Positions 10,764 to 24,490 of a stretch of 64,000 bases of DNA are shown one piece after another. Under the pieces are notes generated by a model, which was not told where the DNA came from, made no database searches, and saw only the letters and a program-made list of their open reading frames with translations. Source of the DNA: Rosenbergiella collisarenosi. Lineage in GTDB: Bacteria > Pseudomonadota > Gammaproteobacteria > Enterobacterales > Enterobacteriaceae. Both the position numbers and the translations under genes were made by a program. Within the stretch, counting starts at the first letter, position 1. Each line of letters starts with the position of its first letter. The stretch covers positions 1 through 64,000 of the forward strand of contig NZ_JABBFP010000006.1 in the NCBI RefSeq assembly GCF_018494085.1, given 5' to 3'.

Positions 10764-10858
10764 TAGAAAAAACCTTCTCAGCTCTCGTCAACAGATGCGG
10801 GTAAAGTCTCTACTTTCCCTTGGATAGTGAATAAATCATTGTCATTACGAGACTCGAT

Positions 10859-10897
10859 AATGTATTTTTATTCACATAATTTGCATGATTATTTGTA
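10859..10897. promoter_or_regulatory. paired ARG boxes (ArgR operator) between argC and argE
   Basis: Two 18-base ARG-box-like palindromes have cores TGTATTTTTATTCA at 10861-10874 and TGCATGATTATTTG at 10882-10895. The known core is TGAAT-N4-ATTCA. The cores are 21 bases apart, exactly the 3-base gap between adjacent ARG boxes needed to bind an ArgR hexamer. The operator lies in the divergent control region of argCBGH and argE, as in E. coli. Confidence 0.75.
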
Positions 10898-10922
10898 CAT
10901 CCTAATCAAAGGAGCGTCAACA

Positions 10923-12068
10923 GTGAATAACAAATTACCCCCTTTTATCGAAATTTATCGCCAATTAATCGCGACACCTTCAATCAGTGGGACAGATTCT
11001 GTACTAGACCAAAGTAACAAGCCACTCATCACTTTACTGGCTAACTGGTTCGAGCAATTAGGCTTTAGCGTTGAGCTACAACCTGTTCCTCATACAAGAG
11101 ATAAATTCAATTTATTGGCTAAGTATGGTCAGGGATCTGGCGGGCTGTTACTCGCGGGTCATACTGACACCGTCCCTTACGATGAAGGGCGTTGGACACA
11201 AGATCCCTTCACCCTCACTGAGCGAGATAATCGTCTATACGGTTTAGGGACTGCTGATATGAAAGGCTTCTTTGCCTTTATTCTTACGGCATTAACCACC
11301 ATTGATTTACGCTCACTCACCAAACCGCTCTATATACTGGCGACTGCCGACGAAGAAACCACGATGGCAGGCGCCAGCTACTTTGCACAGTCGACGACTA
11401 TTCGCCCTGATTGTGCGGTCATTGGCGAGCCGACGTCATTACAGCCAGTCAGGGCGCATAAAGGACATCTTTCTAAAGCAATTCGTATCGAAGGTCACTC
11501 TGGACACTCAAGCGATCCTGAGAAGGGGATCAATGCGATCGAGTTAATGCATGACTCGATCACTGAACTACAAGGCCTTCGTCGCCAACTTAAAGAGCGC
11601 TTCAACCATGATGGATTTGTTATTCCCTATCCAACGATGAATTTTGGGAAAATTTCTGGTGGCGATGCTCCAAATCGAATCTGTGCTTGCTGTGAATTGC
11701 ATATGGATATCCGCCCGCTTCCTGGGCTTTCACTCACGGACCTGCATGAGTTGTTGGCCGAAGCACTCGCACCAATCAGTGAACAGTGGCCTGGCCGATT
11801 GACGATTACTGATCTACATCCGCCTATCCCTGGTTACGAATGCCCCGTGCATCATCCATTAGTCTCACTGATAGAGAAAGTCTTAGACACCAAGACTGAG
11901 ATTGTGAATTACTGCACGGAGGCGCCTTTCATCCAACAGCTGTGCCCCACCCTAGTATTAGGGCCTGGCTCTATCGAACAGGCACACCAACCTGACGAGT
12001 ATCTGGAGACAAAATTTATCGAGCCGACCGACCAGCTACTGAAAAAATTAATCCATCATTTTTGTTAA
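10923..12068 (+). CDS. argE: acetylornithine deacetylase
   Basis: ArgE removes the acetyl group from N-acetylornithine to give ornithine. It is an M20-family metallopeptidase with the metal-binding [15 protein letters not shown] and [10 protein letters not shown] motifs, the [11 protein letters not shown] catalytic glutamate segment and [13 protein letters not shown]. The GTG at 10923 lies 8 bases after AAAGGAG and gives 381 residues with the family start ([12 protein letters not shown]). The frame stays open upstream to 10827 through the operator region, which is unlikely to be translated. Confidence 0.94.
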   Translation: MNNKLPPFIEIYRQLIATPSISGTDSVLDQSNKPLITLLANWFEQLGFSVELQPVPHTRDKFNLLAKYGQGSGGLLLAGHTDTVPYDEGRWTQDPFTLTERDNRLYGLGTADMKGFFAFILTALTTIDLRSLTKPLYILATADEETTMAGASYFAQSTTIRPDCAVIGEPTSLQPVRAHKGHLSKAIRIEGHSGHSSDPEKGINAIELMHDSITELQGLRRQLKERFNHDGFVIPYPTMNFGKISGGDAPNRICACCELHMDIRPLPGLSLTDLHELLAEALAPISEQWPGRLTITDLHPPIPGYECPVHHPLVSLIEKVLDTKTEIVNYCTEAPFIQQLCPTLVLGPGSIEQAHQPDEYLETKFIEPTDQLLKKLIHHFC

Positions 12069-12300
12069 GTAAGAGATAGTAGCCGATGAGTCAGCAATAG
12101 ATAAAAAACCTTTATAGGTGTAGGGAGTTCAGCACAATCGTCCTTATTCATCGAATAACGTCGATAATTCAGTAAGTTATTAATATAAGCCGTTATTTTC
12201 TCAGATTTGACGTGCATTCAGTTACATGGCTAGATAGGTATACAAAAAACCAATAACAACGATCGTTGGGCAGACAATCGCTAAGGGGTAAGGGCATTAC

Positions 12301-14952
12301 ATGAACGAACAATATTCAGCTATGCGTAGTAACGTGAGTATGCTTGGTAAACTACTTGGCGACACGATTAAAAATGCTTTAGGTGATGAGATATTAGAAC
12401 GCGTCGAATCGATAAGAAAACTTTCTAAGGGGTCGCGCGCCGGCAATGATAGCGACCGTGAGGCATTACTGACGACCTTACAAAACTTATCCAACGATGA
12501 ACTCTTGCCAGTCGCCCGCGCATTTAGTCAATTCCTAAACTTGACCAATGTCGCGGAACAATACCAAACTGTTTCGCATCAATCCCCTGGCGAAAGCCCA
12601 CCGGAAGTCTTACAAGAAACGTTTCAACGACTCAAACAAATCGACAATATCTCCGAGAAGGATATCTGTCAGGCAATTGAGGAACTCTCTATTGAGCTCG
12701 TCCTCACCGCTCACCCTACCGAAATTACTCGTCGAACACTGATCCACAAGTTAGTCGAGGTGAATAACTGTCTAGACAGACTCGACCACAACGATTTAAC
12801 CGATTACGAAACCTCGAAAATCATGCGACGCCTTCGCCAATTAGTCGAGCAGGCTTGGTATACCGATGAAATACGCAAACAGCGCCCAACCCCCATTGAT
12901 GAAGCCAAATGGGGCTTTGCCGTCGTAGAAAATAGCTTATGGGAAGGGGTGCCGGCCTTTCTGCGCGAATTGAACGAGCAAGTCCACGCAAATTTCGGTA
13001 TTACACTCCCCGTTGATTTTGTCCCCGTCAAGTTTACCTCTTGGATGGGAGGCGATCGTGATGGGAATCCTAATGTTACCGCCATCGTCACTCGTCAAGC
13101 TATTCGCCTCAGCCGTTGGAAGGCCGCCGATCTTTTCATTAAGGATATGACAGTATTAATTTCCGAGCTGTCGATGTCGAATTGCAATGAAACAGTGAGG
13201 ACACTGTGTCAAAGCGCAGAGGTCCAAGAACCTTACCGCTTTATCCTCAAACGCCTACGCTCTCAGCTCATCGCCACCCAAAACTACTTAGAGTTTCGTT
13301 TAAAAGGCGAAGCGGTGACACCGCCTAAAGATATTATTGTGAGTAACGAACAGCTTTGGGAACCGCTTTATGCCCTGTATGAGTCATTGCAGCAAAGCGG
13401 TATGGGGATCATCGCAAATGGTCATTTGCTTGATACACTACGTCGTGTGAAATGCTTTGGTGTCCCACTGGTGCGGATAGATTTACGCCAAGAAAGTACT
13501 CGACACACCGAAGCGATCTCCGAAATTACTGGCTACTTGGGTCTTGGCGACTATCAAAGTTGGTCTGAGGCAGATAAACAGGCTTTCTTAATTCGTGAAC
13601 TCAACTCACCACGTCCACTGCTACCTCGCCACTGGCAACCCAGCGCTGAGACACAAGAAGTCTTAGACACTTGCCAAGTCGCTGCCGAGGTTCCTGAAGG
13701 CTCCATTGCCGCCTATGTCATCTCAATGGCCAAGACACCTTCAGACGTCTTAGCGGTACATCTACTTCTCAAAGAGGCTGGTATTCGTTATGCCCTCCCT
13801 GTTGCCCCTCTCTTTGAAACGCTCGACGATTTGAATAACGCCGATAGCGTGATGACGCAGCTACTCAGTATTGACTGGTACCGAGGCTTTATCCAAGGTA
13901 AGCAGATGATCATGATCGGCTATTCCGATTCCGCCAAGGATGCGGGGGTTATGGCGGCGAGCTGGGCGCAATATCAAGCGCAAGACGCGCTGATTAAAAC
14001 GTGTAAAAAATCCGGGGTCGCTTTAACACTCTTCCATGGTCGTGGCGGTTCGATAGGCCGTGGCGGCGCCCCTGCTCATGCAGCATTGCTCTCGCAGCCT
14101 CCAGGTAGCTTACGCGGTGGCCTGCGTGTCACCGAGCAAGGCGAGATGATCCGTTTCAAATACGGTTTACCCGAAATCACTATCGCCAGCTTAACCCTTT
14201 ATACCAGTGCCATTCTGGAAGCTAACTTACTGCCACCACCGGAGCCAAAAGTACAATGGCGCGAGGTTATGCAACAGCTCTCTGCGGACTCTTGTGAGAT
14301 GTATCGGGGATATATTCGGGAAAATAAAGACTTTGTTCCTTATTTCCGGTCTGCCACCCCAGAACAAGAGCTAGGTAAACTCCCCTTGGGATCACGCCCA
14401 GCCAAACGACGTCCAACCGGTGGCGTAGAGTCCTTACGCGCTATTCCATGGATTTTTGCCTGGACCCAGAACCGCTTAATGCTTCCCGCTTGGCTAGGTG
14501 CCGGAGCGGCGTTGAGTAACGCCATCGATCATGGGCAACAAAAGAATCTGGAAGAGATGTGCCGCGACTGGCCGTTTTTCTCGACACGTATCGGTATGCT
14601 AGAGATGGTCTTTGCCAAAGCTGATCTGTGGCTGGCCGAGTACTACGATCAACGCTTAGTAGACCCCGCGCTTTGGCCACTGGGTCAACAGTTACGCGAG
14701 CAACTGGCAGAAGATATTAAAACGGTACTGACTATCGCGAATGATGCTCACCTAATGGCGGATCACCCATGGATTGCTGAATCTATCGCTTTACGTAACG
14801 TTTATACCGACCCACTAAACGTTTTGCAGGCTGAGTTACTCCATCGTGCTCGTCAGGCCGAGGCGGATAACCTTCCTACCGATCCAAATGTTGAACAAGC
14901 CCTGATGGTTACCATCGCAGGCGTAGCCGCTGGAATGCGTAATACTGGCTAG
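12301..14952 (+). CDS. ppc: phosphoenolpyruvate carboxylase
   Basis: Ppc carboxylates phosphoenolpyruvate to oxaloacetate and so refills the citric acid cycle. The 883-residue protein has the E. coli length. The essential His138 is in [12 protein letters not shown], the second signature [14 protein letters not shown] lies near residues 579-592, and the C-terminus is MRNTG, as expected. The gene stands alone after argE with its own upstream region (12069-12300) and ends in a strong terminator. Confidence 0.97.
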   Translation: MNEQYSAMRSNVSMLGKLLGDTIKNALGDEILERVESIRKLSKGSRAGNDSDREALLTTLQNLSNDELLPVARAFSQFLNLTNVAEQYQTVSHQSPGESPPEVLQETFQRLKQIDNISEKDICQAIEELSIELVLTAHPTEITRRTLIHKLVEVNNCLDRLDHNDLTDYETSKIMRRLRQLVEQAWYTDEIRKQRPTPIDEAKWGFAVVENSLWEGVPAFLRELNEQVHANFGITLPVDFVPVKFTSWMGGDRDGNPNVTAIVTRQAIRLSRWKAADLFIKDMTVLISELSMSNCNETVRTLCQSAEVQEPYRFILKRLRSQLIATQNYLEFRLKGEAVTPPKDIIVSNEQLWEPLYALYESLQQSGMGIIANGHLLDTLRRVKCFGVPLVRIDLRQESTRHTEAISEITGYLGLGDYQSWSEADKQAFLIRELNSPRPLLPRHWQPSAETQEVLDTCQVAAEVPEGSIAAYVISMAKTPSDVLAVHLLLKEAGIRYALPVAPLFETLDDLNNADSVMTQLLSIDWYRGFIQGKQMIMIGYSDSAKDAGVMAASWAQYQAQDALIKTCKKSGVALTLFHGRGGSIGRGGAPAHAALLSQPPGSLRGGLRVTEQGEMIRFKYGLPEITIASLTLYTSAILEANLLPPPEPKVQWREVMQQLSADSCEMYRGYIRENKDFVPYFRSATPEQELGKLPLGSRPAKRRPTGGVESLRAIPWIFAWTQNRLMLPAWLGAGAALSNAIDHGQQKNLEEMCRDWPFFSTRIGMLEMVFAKADLWLAEYYDQRLVDPALWPLGQQLREQLAEDIKTVLTIANDAHLMADHPWIAESIALRNVYTDPLNVLQAELLHRARQAEADNLPTDPNVEQALMVTIAGVAAGMRNTG

Positions 14953-14972
14953 CAATCATCATGAGTAAAAAA

Positions 14973-15008
14973 CCCCCCAGCGCGAGTCACAGCGTTGGGG
15001 GGCTTTTT
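14973..15008 (+). terminator. ppc terminator
   Basis: CCCCCCAGCGC (14973-14983) pairs with GCGTTGGGGGG (14992-15002), followed by TTTTT. It sits 20 bases after the ppc stop codon. Confidence 0.88.
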
Positions 15009-15087
15009 AATGGTCGAAGGCTTATACCGTGACAGGTCGTGTATACTCGCGGCCTGCCTGGCTTTCAATGCTAGAGTCTAACGGCTG

Positions 15088-17523
15088 TTAGATTAGCTTA
15101 GCTAATCGATTAAGATCAGAGAGCAGCGCTCCCGCCGTCACATCTCTACCTGCGCCCGGTCCACGTATAACTAAAGGGTTATCGCGATACCAGCGACTCT
15201 CAATAGCAAACACATTATCGCCCGGTAGCAGTGCCGCAAGAGGGTGATCGGGTCGAAGTGCCTCTAAACCGACCTTGGCTTTGCCGCGCGTATCGAATCG
15301 CGCCACATAGCGCAGAACTAATCCTAGCTCTTGAGCCGCTTCGAAACGCTGCTGGATCTGCTCGTCTAAAGCTTCACTATTTTCGAAGAAATAGTCCATG
15401 GAATTTTCCCGACAAGCTTCCGGCACTAATGACTCAACCTTCACTTGATGAGGTTCTATATCCGACCCGGCTTCACGCGCGAGAATGACGAGTTTACGCA
15501 TCACATCGATACCAGAAAGATCTACGCGCGGATCAGGTTCCGTCAGCCCCTGCTGCCATGCCTGGTCTACAAGCTCGGTAAAGGGTACCGAACCATCATA
15601 TTGAAGAAACAACCACGAAAGAGTGCCGGAAAAAATGCCGCTAATTGATAGGATTTTGTCCCCAGAATTACGTAAATCTCTCACGGTGTAGTTGATAGGG
15701 AGACCCGCGCCTACTGTGGCATTCGTTAACCAATATCGGCCGGTTTTACCAAACGCATCGGTAATTTGTCGCCACCGTTGATTCGCTGAGGCTCCAGCCA
15801 CTTTATTCGCACTGATGACATGAAAGCCATAGCTTGCAAAGTCCAGATACTGTTCCGCCAATGCCTCGCTTGCCGTCACATCGAGTACCACTAACTCATC
15901 AAAGGGGTGGTCGCGCATCCACAGAAAAAGGGACTCCTCATCCAACGCCGTCGCGTCCCGTTCAAAATTCGCTAAGCTATGTGCGGCATCAAGTCCATCG
16001 TAACTGAGCAGACTACGTCGGCTATTCGCGACTCCTGCTAAGACGAAGTCCATTGCCGTCCGATCAGAGAGATTTTCCTGTTCTCGCGAAAAGAGCTCTA
16101 GCCAGCGTGACCCAATATTTCCTTTACCGAATAGAACAATACCGACCCTCTTTTCAGCTCGGAAAAGCGATTGGTGTAAACCTTGGACGATAGAAGGAAG
16201 CGGAGTTTTACGTAGCACCGCCACTAAACTCAGTTGCTCTTCTGATTGCCAAACAAATTCCACCGGGAGATCTTTAATTTGCTGCCAGAAGCGATGACAG
16301 TGTAATGGGTTACGAGTCACTCCTGCACCGACCATAGCGACCAGTACGCGTCCTTCACGTAATCGTAAATTAATCGGTAATCCTGAGGCTTGTAGCTGCG
16401 ATAGCGCATTTTCGACTAGCTCAGAGGTGTAACAGAGCTGGAGCAGTTGACGGTCGCTATGTACGCCTCGAGCAAGTGGTCGTAATTGCGTACGAACTAA
16501 GAATTGGTCGATATCCCTTAATAGCTGATTGAAATCATGGCGAGGCCCGATCTGTATTTCAATCAAGCAGACATCTTCGTGGCTGGTGACAATACGTGCA
16601 CCAGTACCAGACGCTAATACCCGCTCGATACGCGTTGAGCCGGCCTCCGGCTGATAGCTACAGCGTAACTGTAGATCGATATCGCTAGTCGCAACTGGCT
16701 GTAACGTGCGCGTGTGCAGCACTGGCGCAGCAAGGCGAGCCAATTCTGCCGCCTCATCGAGGCGTAAAAGAGGCAATAAGCATGCATCTGCGACAATACG
16801 TGGGTCAGCACTATATACCCCTGCAACATCGCTCCAAATAGTGACACGCTTGACACCTGCCAGCGCGCCGATTTGAGTCGCCGAATAGTCGGAGCCATTA
16901 CGCCCCAATAATACGGTTTCACCTTGCTGATTGGCGGAAATAAACCCGGTGACGACTAAACGCTTGTGGGGATATTGCGTTAGGATCGGTTGTAGCAGTG
17001 GATAGGACTCACCTTCGTCGACTCGAGGCTGCCCCGCACGCTCAGCACGCAGGAAAGAACGAGCATCTATCCACTGCGCATCAATACCTGAGTGATTCAG
17101 GACCGCGCTCATTAAGCGCGCCGACCAAATCTCTCCGTGACCGACGACCTGAGCATATAATGCCTCGCTCCCCTCACCGTCTAAGAGAACAGAGAGATGA
17201 TCCACATCAGCAATAAATTGACTGGCAACAGTTTCCGCAGAGTCTTTGGGTAATAAGCTTTCCACCAGTTCAAGCTGGTAACGACGAAGATGTTGTTGAA
17301 CTTGAAACGCCGAGAGCCTATCGGTTTGGCTCAGGCGATACCAATTAATTAATTGATTCGTCGTACTCCCCGCTGCCGAGACGACCATGATATCCCCGGC
17401 ATGGCTGTACTCAGCCATTATTTCCGCTACCCGTAAGTAACAACGTCGGTCGGCAAGGCTACTCCCCCCGAATTTATGTAGCTGTCGTGTAACGTCACTC
17501 TTCAGAACTGTACCGCCAACCAT
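15088..17523 (-). CDS. metL: bifunctional aspartokinase / homoserine dehydrogenase II
   Basis: MetL catalyses the first and third steps from aspartate to homoserine on the methionine branch. The N-terminal half is an aspartokinase (HKFGGSSLAD near residues 16-25, GRNGSDYSAT near 218) and the C-terminal half a homoserine dehydrogenase (VLFGKGNIGSRWLELF near 470, NKVAGASA, and the TEPDPRVDLSG substrate region). Total length is 811 residues against 810 in E. coli. Where E. coli enzymes read PRDDLSG this one reads PRVDLSG, but the second Asp and the downstream Asp and Lys (IDVMRK) are kept. It starts 2 bases after metB, so translation is probably coupled. Confidence 0.95.
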   Translation of the reverse strand: MVGGTVLKSDVTRQLHKFGGSSLADRRCYLRVAEIMAEYSHAGDIMVVSAAGSTTNQLINWYRLSQTDRLSAFQVQQHLRRYQLELVESLLPKDSAETVASQFIADVDHLSVLLDGEGSEALYAQVVGHGEIWSARLMSAVLNHSGIDAQWIDARSFLRAERAGQPRVDEGESYPLLQPILTQYPHKRLVVTGFISANQQGETVLLGRNGSDYSATQIGALAGVKRVTIWSDVAGVYSADPRIVADACLLPLLRLDEAAELARLAAPVLHTRTLQPVATSDIDLQLRCSYQPEAGSTRIERVLASGTGARIVTSHEDVCLIEIQIGPRHDFNQLLRDIDQFLVRTQLRPLARGVHSDRQLLQLCYTSELVENALSQLQASGLPINLRLREGRVLVAMVGAGVTRNPLHCHRFWQQIKDLPVEFVWQSEEQLSLVAVLRKTPLPSIVQGLHQSLFRAEKRVGIVLFGKGNIGSRWLELFSREQENLSDRTAMDFVLAGVANSRRSLLSYDGLDAAHSLANFERDATALDEESLFLWMRDHPFDELVVLDVTASEALAEQYLDFASYGFHVISANKVAGASANQRWRQITDAFGKTGRYWLTNATVGAGLPINYTVRDLRNSGDKILSISGIFSGTLSWLFLQYDGSVPFTELVDQAWQQGLTEPDPRVDLSGIDVMRKLVILAREAGSDIEPHQVKVESLVPEACRENSMDYFFENSEALDEQIQQRFEAAQELGLVLRYVARFDTRGKAKVGLEALRPDHPLAALLPGDNVFAIESRWYRDNPLVIRGPGAGRDVTAGALLSDLNRLAKLI

Positions 17524-17525
17524 AA

Positions 17526-18689
17526 TTACCCCTGCGCGAGACGTTGGAATGCTTGATCTAGATCGGCGATCAGATCATGGTGATCCTCGATTCCTACCGA
17601 AACACGGAGCAACGTTTCAGAAATCCCCGCGGCTGCTCTAGCTTCTGCGGACATACCCGCGTGGGTCATCGTTGCAGTATGAGAGATCAAACTTTCTACT
17701 CCACCCAACGATTCGGCCAAAGTAAAGAGATGAAGCGATTTTAAGAACTGACGGACCGTTGTTTCATCACCCGCTAACTCAAAGCTTAGCATCGCCCCAT
17801 ATCCGCGCTGCTGCCGACGAGCAAATTCGTGGCCGGGGTTATTGGGTAGCGAAGGATGGTAAAGCTTACTGACTAAGGGTTGAGTTTTTAGATAATCAAC
17901 AATCGCGAGAGCATTCTCTTGCGCCGCTTTCGTACGTAACGATAAGGTTCTCATCCCTCTTAGTAAAAGATAACTATCGAAGGCTGAACCGGTCACGCCG
18001 ATATTATTTGCCCACCACGCTAAATCGGTCGCGTGTTGAGGATCACGAGAAATAACAGTACCCGCAACAATATCGGAATGCCCATTCAAATATTTGGTAC
18101 AAGAATGCACCACTAAATCCGCGCCGAGTTGCAAAGGATTCTGGAGCGCCGGGCTAAGGAAAGTATTATCGACAACAGTTATTGCACCGACGGCGCGTGC
18201 CGCTCGGCATAGTCCTTTAATATCGACGACGCGCAACAACGGATTACTTGGGCTTTCAATGAGGAAGAGTTTAGGGTTTAACTTCAGCGCCTCATTAACC
18301 GCTTGCGGATCACCTTGGTCAATAAATTTTACGTTGAAAGCTCCCCGTTTCTGTAAGCTATCAAATAAACGATAACTTCCGCCGTAGCAATCGTGGGGGG
18401 CGATCAACCATTCTCCTGGTTTTAAGAAGACCGTCGTAACAAGGAGGATGGCAGACATCCCCGTGTTAGTCATTACCGCACCAGCGCCTCCCTCTAATTC
18501 AGCTAAGGCTTGCTGTACCACGTCCCGTGAAGGGTTACCCCGTCGAGAATAGTCGTGGGCGCGAGGTTCATTAAAATCAGTAAAATTATAGGTGGTCGAT
18601 AGATGGATCGGCGGAACGACGCAGCCATATTGGTGATCTTCATTTAACCCGCTGCGTACTGCAATTGTCGCCTGCTTGAATTGTGTCAT
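17526..18689 (-). CDS. metB: cystathionine gamma-synthase
   Basis: MetB makes cystathionine from O-succinylhomoserine and cysteine. It is a PLP enzyme of the Cys/Met metabolism family with the pyridoxal lysine in HSCTKYLNGHSD near residue 198 and the SRRGNPSRD and AESLGGVESL signatures. The ATG at 18689 gives 387 residues and the family start MTQFKQATIAVRSG. The longer frame to 18764 would run through the Met boxes and is rejected. It is first in the metBL operon and divergent from metJ. Confidence 0.95.
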   Translation of the reverse strand: MTQFKQATIAVRSGLNEDHQYGCVVPPIHLSTTYNFTDFNEPRAHDYSRRGNPSRDVVQQALAELEGGAGAVMTNTGMSAILLVTTVFLKPGEWLIAPHDCYGGSYRLFDSLQKRGAFNVKFIDQGDPQAVNEALKLNPKLFLIESPSNPLLRVVDIKGLCRAARAVGAITVVDNTFLSPALQNPLQLGADLVVHSCTKYLNGHSDIVAGTVISRDPQHATDLAWWANNIGVTGSAFDSYLLLRGMRTLSLRTKAAQENALAIVDYLKTQPLVSKLYHPSLPNNPGHEFARRQQRGYGAMLSFELAGDETTVRQFLKSLHLFTLAESLGGVESLISHTATMTHAGMSAEARAAAGISETLLRVSVGIEDHHDLIADLDQAFQRLAQG

Positions 18690-18742
18690 AGAGAATAAAC
18701 CAAGAGTCGTAAAGTGAACCCTAGCATAGCCTTGCGGAAAAT

Positions 18743-18774
18743 AGACGTCAACACATCTAGACATCCAAATAGAT
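18743..18774. promoter_or_regulatory. Met-box array (MetJ operator)
   Basis: Four contiguous octamers resemble the Met box AGACGTCT: AGACGTCA (18743), ACACATCT (18751), AGACATCC (18759) and the weaker AAATAGAT (18767). Weak continuations run to about 18790. MetJ is known to bind cooperatively to two to five tandem boxes. The array lies between metB and metJ, as in E. coli, and should control metBL and metJ itself. Confidence 0.8.
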
Positions 18775-18948
18775 TTGCGTGTAGATTGAGCAATACCCGG
18801 ATAAAAGGTAAAATCAGTACATAACGTCCGGTCTTAGAAGAGATTATCTGTTTTTGACGGTTCTTAGACCAATAAATCCAGTTTTATCTGCAATATCTGG
18901 CATAATAAGCTGAATTCCCGCAATTAACATTTAATAATAAGGTACCCC

Positions 18949-19266
18949 ATGGCCGAGTGGAATGCCGAATATATCAGCCCCTATGCTGAACATGGCAAAA
19001 AAAGTGAGCAAGTTAAGAAAATCACTGTTTCTATCCCACTAAAAGTATTAAAAATACTGACGGATGAGCGGACGCGCCGGCAAGTCAATAACTTGCGTCA
19101 TGCTACGAATAGCGAGCTTCTTTGCGAAGCTTTCTTGCATGCTTTTACGGGTCAACCTTTGCCTGATGACAACGATCTTCGTAAAGAAAGAAGCGACGAG
19201 ATCCCTGAAACGGCAAAAATTATTATGCGTGAGATGGGTATTGATCCCGATACTTGGGAGTACTAA
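18949..19266 (+). CDS. metJ: methionine repressor
   Basis: MetJ is the S-adenosylmethionine-dependent repressor of the methionine regulon. The protein has 105 residues, as in E. coli, with the ribbon-helix-helix DNA-binding strand [20 protein letters not shown] near residues 22-41 and SAM-contacting [19 protein letters not shown]. It is divergent from metBL with the Met-box array between. Confidence 0.97.
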   Translation: MAEWNAEYISPYAEHGKKSEQVKKITVSIPLKVLKILTDERTRRQVNNLRHATNSELLCEAFLHAFTGQPLPDDNDLRKERSDEIPETAKIIMREMGIDPDTWEY

Positions 19267-19290
19267 TAACGATTTCTATCCATAAAAAAA

Positions 19291-19312
19291 CCCGGCAATT
19301 GCCGGGTTTCTT
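19291..19312. terminator. bidirectional terminator between metJ and rpmE
   Basis: The perfect palindrome CCCGGCAATTGCCGGG (19291-19306) is flanked by a run of A on the left and TTTCTT on the right. It can therefore end transcripts from metJ on the plus strand and from rpmE on the minus strand. Confidence 0.85.
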
Positions 19313-19345
19313 ATACAACAGGCAGGTGCCCGCTGATTGGAAAAC

Positions 19346-19558
19346 TTATTTAGCGCTTGGGATGCTGAAACGCTTGTTGAAGCGATCAACACGACCACCA
19401 GTATCTGCAACACGTTGTTTACCGGTGTAGAATGGGTGGCAGTTACCACATACGTCTAGGTTTAAAGGCTGACGCAGGGTTGAACGCGTTTCAATAACAT
19501 TACCGCAAGAACAAGAAATGGTAACGTTTTTATATTCTGGATGAATACCTTTTTTCAT
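19346..19558 (-). CDS. rpmE: 50S ribosomal protein L31, zinc-binding form
   Basis: L31 bridges the large and small ribosomal subunits. This 70-residue protein keeps the four-cysteine zinc set: CSCGN near residues 16-20 and [10 protein letters not shown] near 37-46. It is therefore the zinc-containing type, not the Zur-controlled zinc-free YkgM type. It is monocistronic, divergent from priA and convergent with metJ. Confidence 0.96.
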   Translation of the reverse strand: MKKGIHPEYKNVTISCSCGNVIETRSTLRQPLNLDVCGNCHPFYTGKQRVADTGGRVDRFNKRFSIPSAK

Positions 19559-19760
19559 GGGATAACCTCAGTAGAAGGCCGTGTCGCTCTCCGTGCCAAG
19601 TTTACCTTGCACAGCACCACACGCGATTGAACAATAATTTAAGTGTATATCTTCGCCGCGTAACAAATCCGCTATATAACGAAGGCGTCATATTATACAG
19701 AAAATAGACAACAACATGCAAATCTCGATTTCAATCGCCGCGTCGAAAACGGTACACTGA

Positions 19761-21986
<2,226 letters not shown>

Positions 21987-22135
21987 GAATAAAAGGTTGT
22001 GAGGTAACTCTTAAAGTTAATCGATGAATAACAATTAGTTATTTCAGTTTGCTACGCTCTGTCGATAGATATCTGCTACGCCACCGCCCTGGGTTTACGA
22101 CTCATGTAGGCTATTATTTATCGAGGAGTTACGCT

Positions 22136-23140
22136 GTGAAAATTACTACCCATCCCTCCTCAGCAACGATGAAAGATGTCGCAATACAAGCTGGGGTTTC
22201 CACTGCAACCGTATCACGGGCCTTTGCCGACCCTGAGAAAGTCTCAGCTAAAACCCGACAACGTGTGGAGTCAGCCGCTCATGCATTAGGTTACTCGTTT
22301 GCACCCAGCTTTCCTCGACTTACTCATCAATATTGGCGCACAATATTGGTTCTTGTCGCAGATATTACGGATAGTTTTTATAGCGATATTATCCGCGGCA
22401 TAGAGATACAAGCTCGCCAACTACACTGTCTTATCACCTTATTCGACTGTGCTCACCAATCCGTTGAAAGCTTCATGGTTCACTCGCGGGGGGGAATTGA
22501 AAACTATAATGGGATTATCTTTGTCGGCCTCTCCCCTGTACATCATGACCCTATGCCTGCCTGCGCAGGGGTAGTTATTAATGAGTATTCGTCGGGTCAT
22601 ACTTTTCCAACGGTTCATATCGATAATTTAACTGCGGCCTTCGATGCCGTGCAATATTTGATTCAGCGCGGGCATCAGCGTATAGCTTGTCTGACAGGTC
22701 CAGAAGAATTGGCGATATGCCAATATCGACGACAGGGTTATCTACAAGCATTACAACGCCATAACATTCCCCTCAATCCCTATTACTTAGCCAGAGGCGA
22801 TTTTTCCTTCGCTTCAGGGCTTGCTGCCATCGAACACTTTCTGCAACTAGCAACCCCACCTGATGCAATTTTTTGCCACAACGATAAGATGGCGCTTGGC
22901 GTGCTACACCGCGCCAAACAACTCGGCATAGTCGTTCCAAAGCAATTATCTATTATCGGTTTCGATAATATAGAAGAGAGCCAATATGCCGATCCGCCCC
23001 TTACGACTATTTCTCAACCAAGAAAGGCACAAGGGGAAGCTGCGGTATCAGTATTGGTCGCAATGATTGAAGGTAAAAACATAACCCATCGTTCCTACCT
23101 ATTGGAAACTGAACTCATTTTACGGCAGTCTACGCGCTGA
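22136..23140 (+). CDS. cytR: LacI-family regulator CytR
   Basis: CytR represses nucleoside uptake and breakdown genes together with CRP. The protein has an N-terminal LacI helix-turn-helix (TMKDVAIQAGVSTATVSRAF, residues about 12-31) and a periplasmic-binding-like ligand domain, including the family-typical PTVHIDNLTAAFDAV and SIIGFDNI. GTG 22136 lies 7 bases after GAGGAG and gives 334 residues (E. coli 341). An upstream frame to 22049 has no such support. Similarity to E. coli CytR is clear but lower than for its neighbours, especially in the hinge region. Confidence 0.88.
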   Translation: MKITTHPSSATMKDVAIQAGVSTATVSRAFADPEKVSAKTRQRVESAAHALGYSFAPSFPRLTHQYWRTILVLVADITDSFYSDIIRGIEIQARQLHCLITLFDCAHQSVESFMVHSRGGIENYNGIIFVGLSPVHHDPMPACAGVVINEYSSGHTFPTVHIDNLTAAFDAVQYLIQRGHQRIACLTGPEELAICQYRRQGYLQALQRHNIPLNPYYLARGDFSFASGLAAIEHFLQLATPPDAIFCHNDKMALGVLHRAKQLGIVVPKQLSIIGFDNIEESQYADPPLTTISQPRKAQGEAAVSVLVAMIEGKNITHRSYLLETELILRQSTR

Positions 23141-23299
23141 TCGGCATTGGCATTAACCTCTGACACCAAATAATAAAAATCTGAACTAGAGTTTACTGGT
23201 CAAAGTTCATTCGGTTAAGTAACATAGTAGTAATTGTTATTAATCAATTCTTCAGGCAATCTCGCCTTTCAAGCTCGCTTAAATAATATCGGTACCGGT

Positions 23300-24399
<1,100 letters not shown>

Positions 24400-24403
<4 letters not shown>

Positions 24404-24427
24404 AAGCTTTTAACTCACCCCCATATA
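24400..24427 (+). promoter_or_regulatory. sigma-32 heat-shock promoter of hslVU
   Basis: TTGAA (24400-24404), a 14-base spacer and CCCCATATA (24419-24427) match the known sigma-32 consensus (CTTGAA, 13-15 bases, CCCCATNTA). The -35 box overlaps the ftsN stop codon. The promoter is about 65 bases upstream of hslV, which is a classical heat-shock operon in E. coli. Confidence 0.82.
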
Positions 24428-24439
24428 TTTGAATAAGTG

Positions 24440-24468
24440 ACTCCGCGCTTCGTCGCGGAGTTTTTATT
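24440..24468 (+). terminator. hairpin with T-run: ftsN terminator and/or hslVU 5' leader stem-loop
   Basis: ACTCCGCG (24440-24447) pairs with CGCGGAGT (24454-24461), followed by a T-rich tract. As it lies just downstream of the sigma-32 promoter, it would be the first structure in the hslVU mRNA as well as a terminator for ftsN. E. coli hslVU mRNA is known to carry a stabilizing 5' inverted repeat, so the hairpin may serve both ends. Confidence 0.75.
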
Positions 24469-24490
24469 TCAAGAGATTAAGGGGCAGCCC

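Noticed and set aside
10827-10922. N-terminal extension of argE to an upstream ATG
   Set aside because: It would translate through both ARG boxes; GTG 10923 has a far better Shine-Dalgarno sequence and matches family length.
12069-12300. A distinct promoter or small RNA upstream of ppc
   Set aside because: TTGACG near 12206 has only a poor -10 partner at a usable distance, and no terminator or conserved RNA motif is visible; a ppc promoter must be here but cannot be placed.
15520-15545. MetL substitution of Val for the first Asp of PRDDLSG
   Set aside because: Other homoserine dehydrogenases vary at this position while the essential Asp and Lys residues nearby are kept; not evidence of inactivation.
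22049-22135. 29-codon N-terminal extension of cytR
   Set aside because: No family members have it and the GTG at 22136 has a strong ribosome-binding site.
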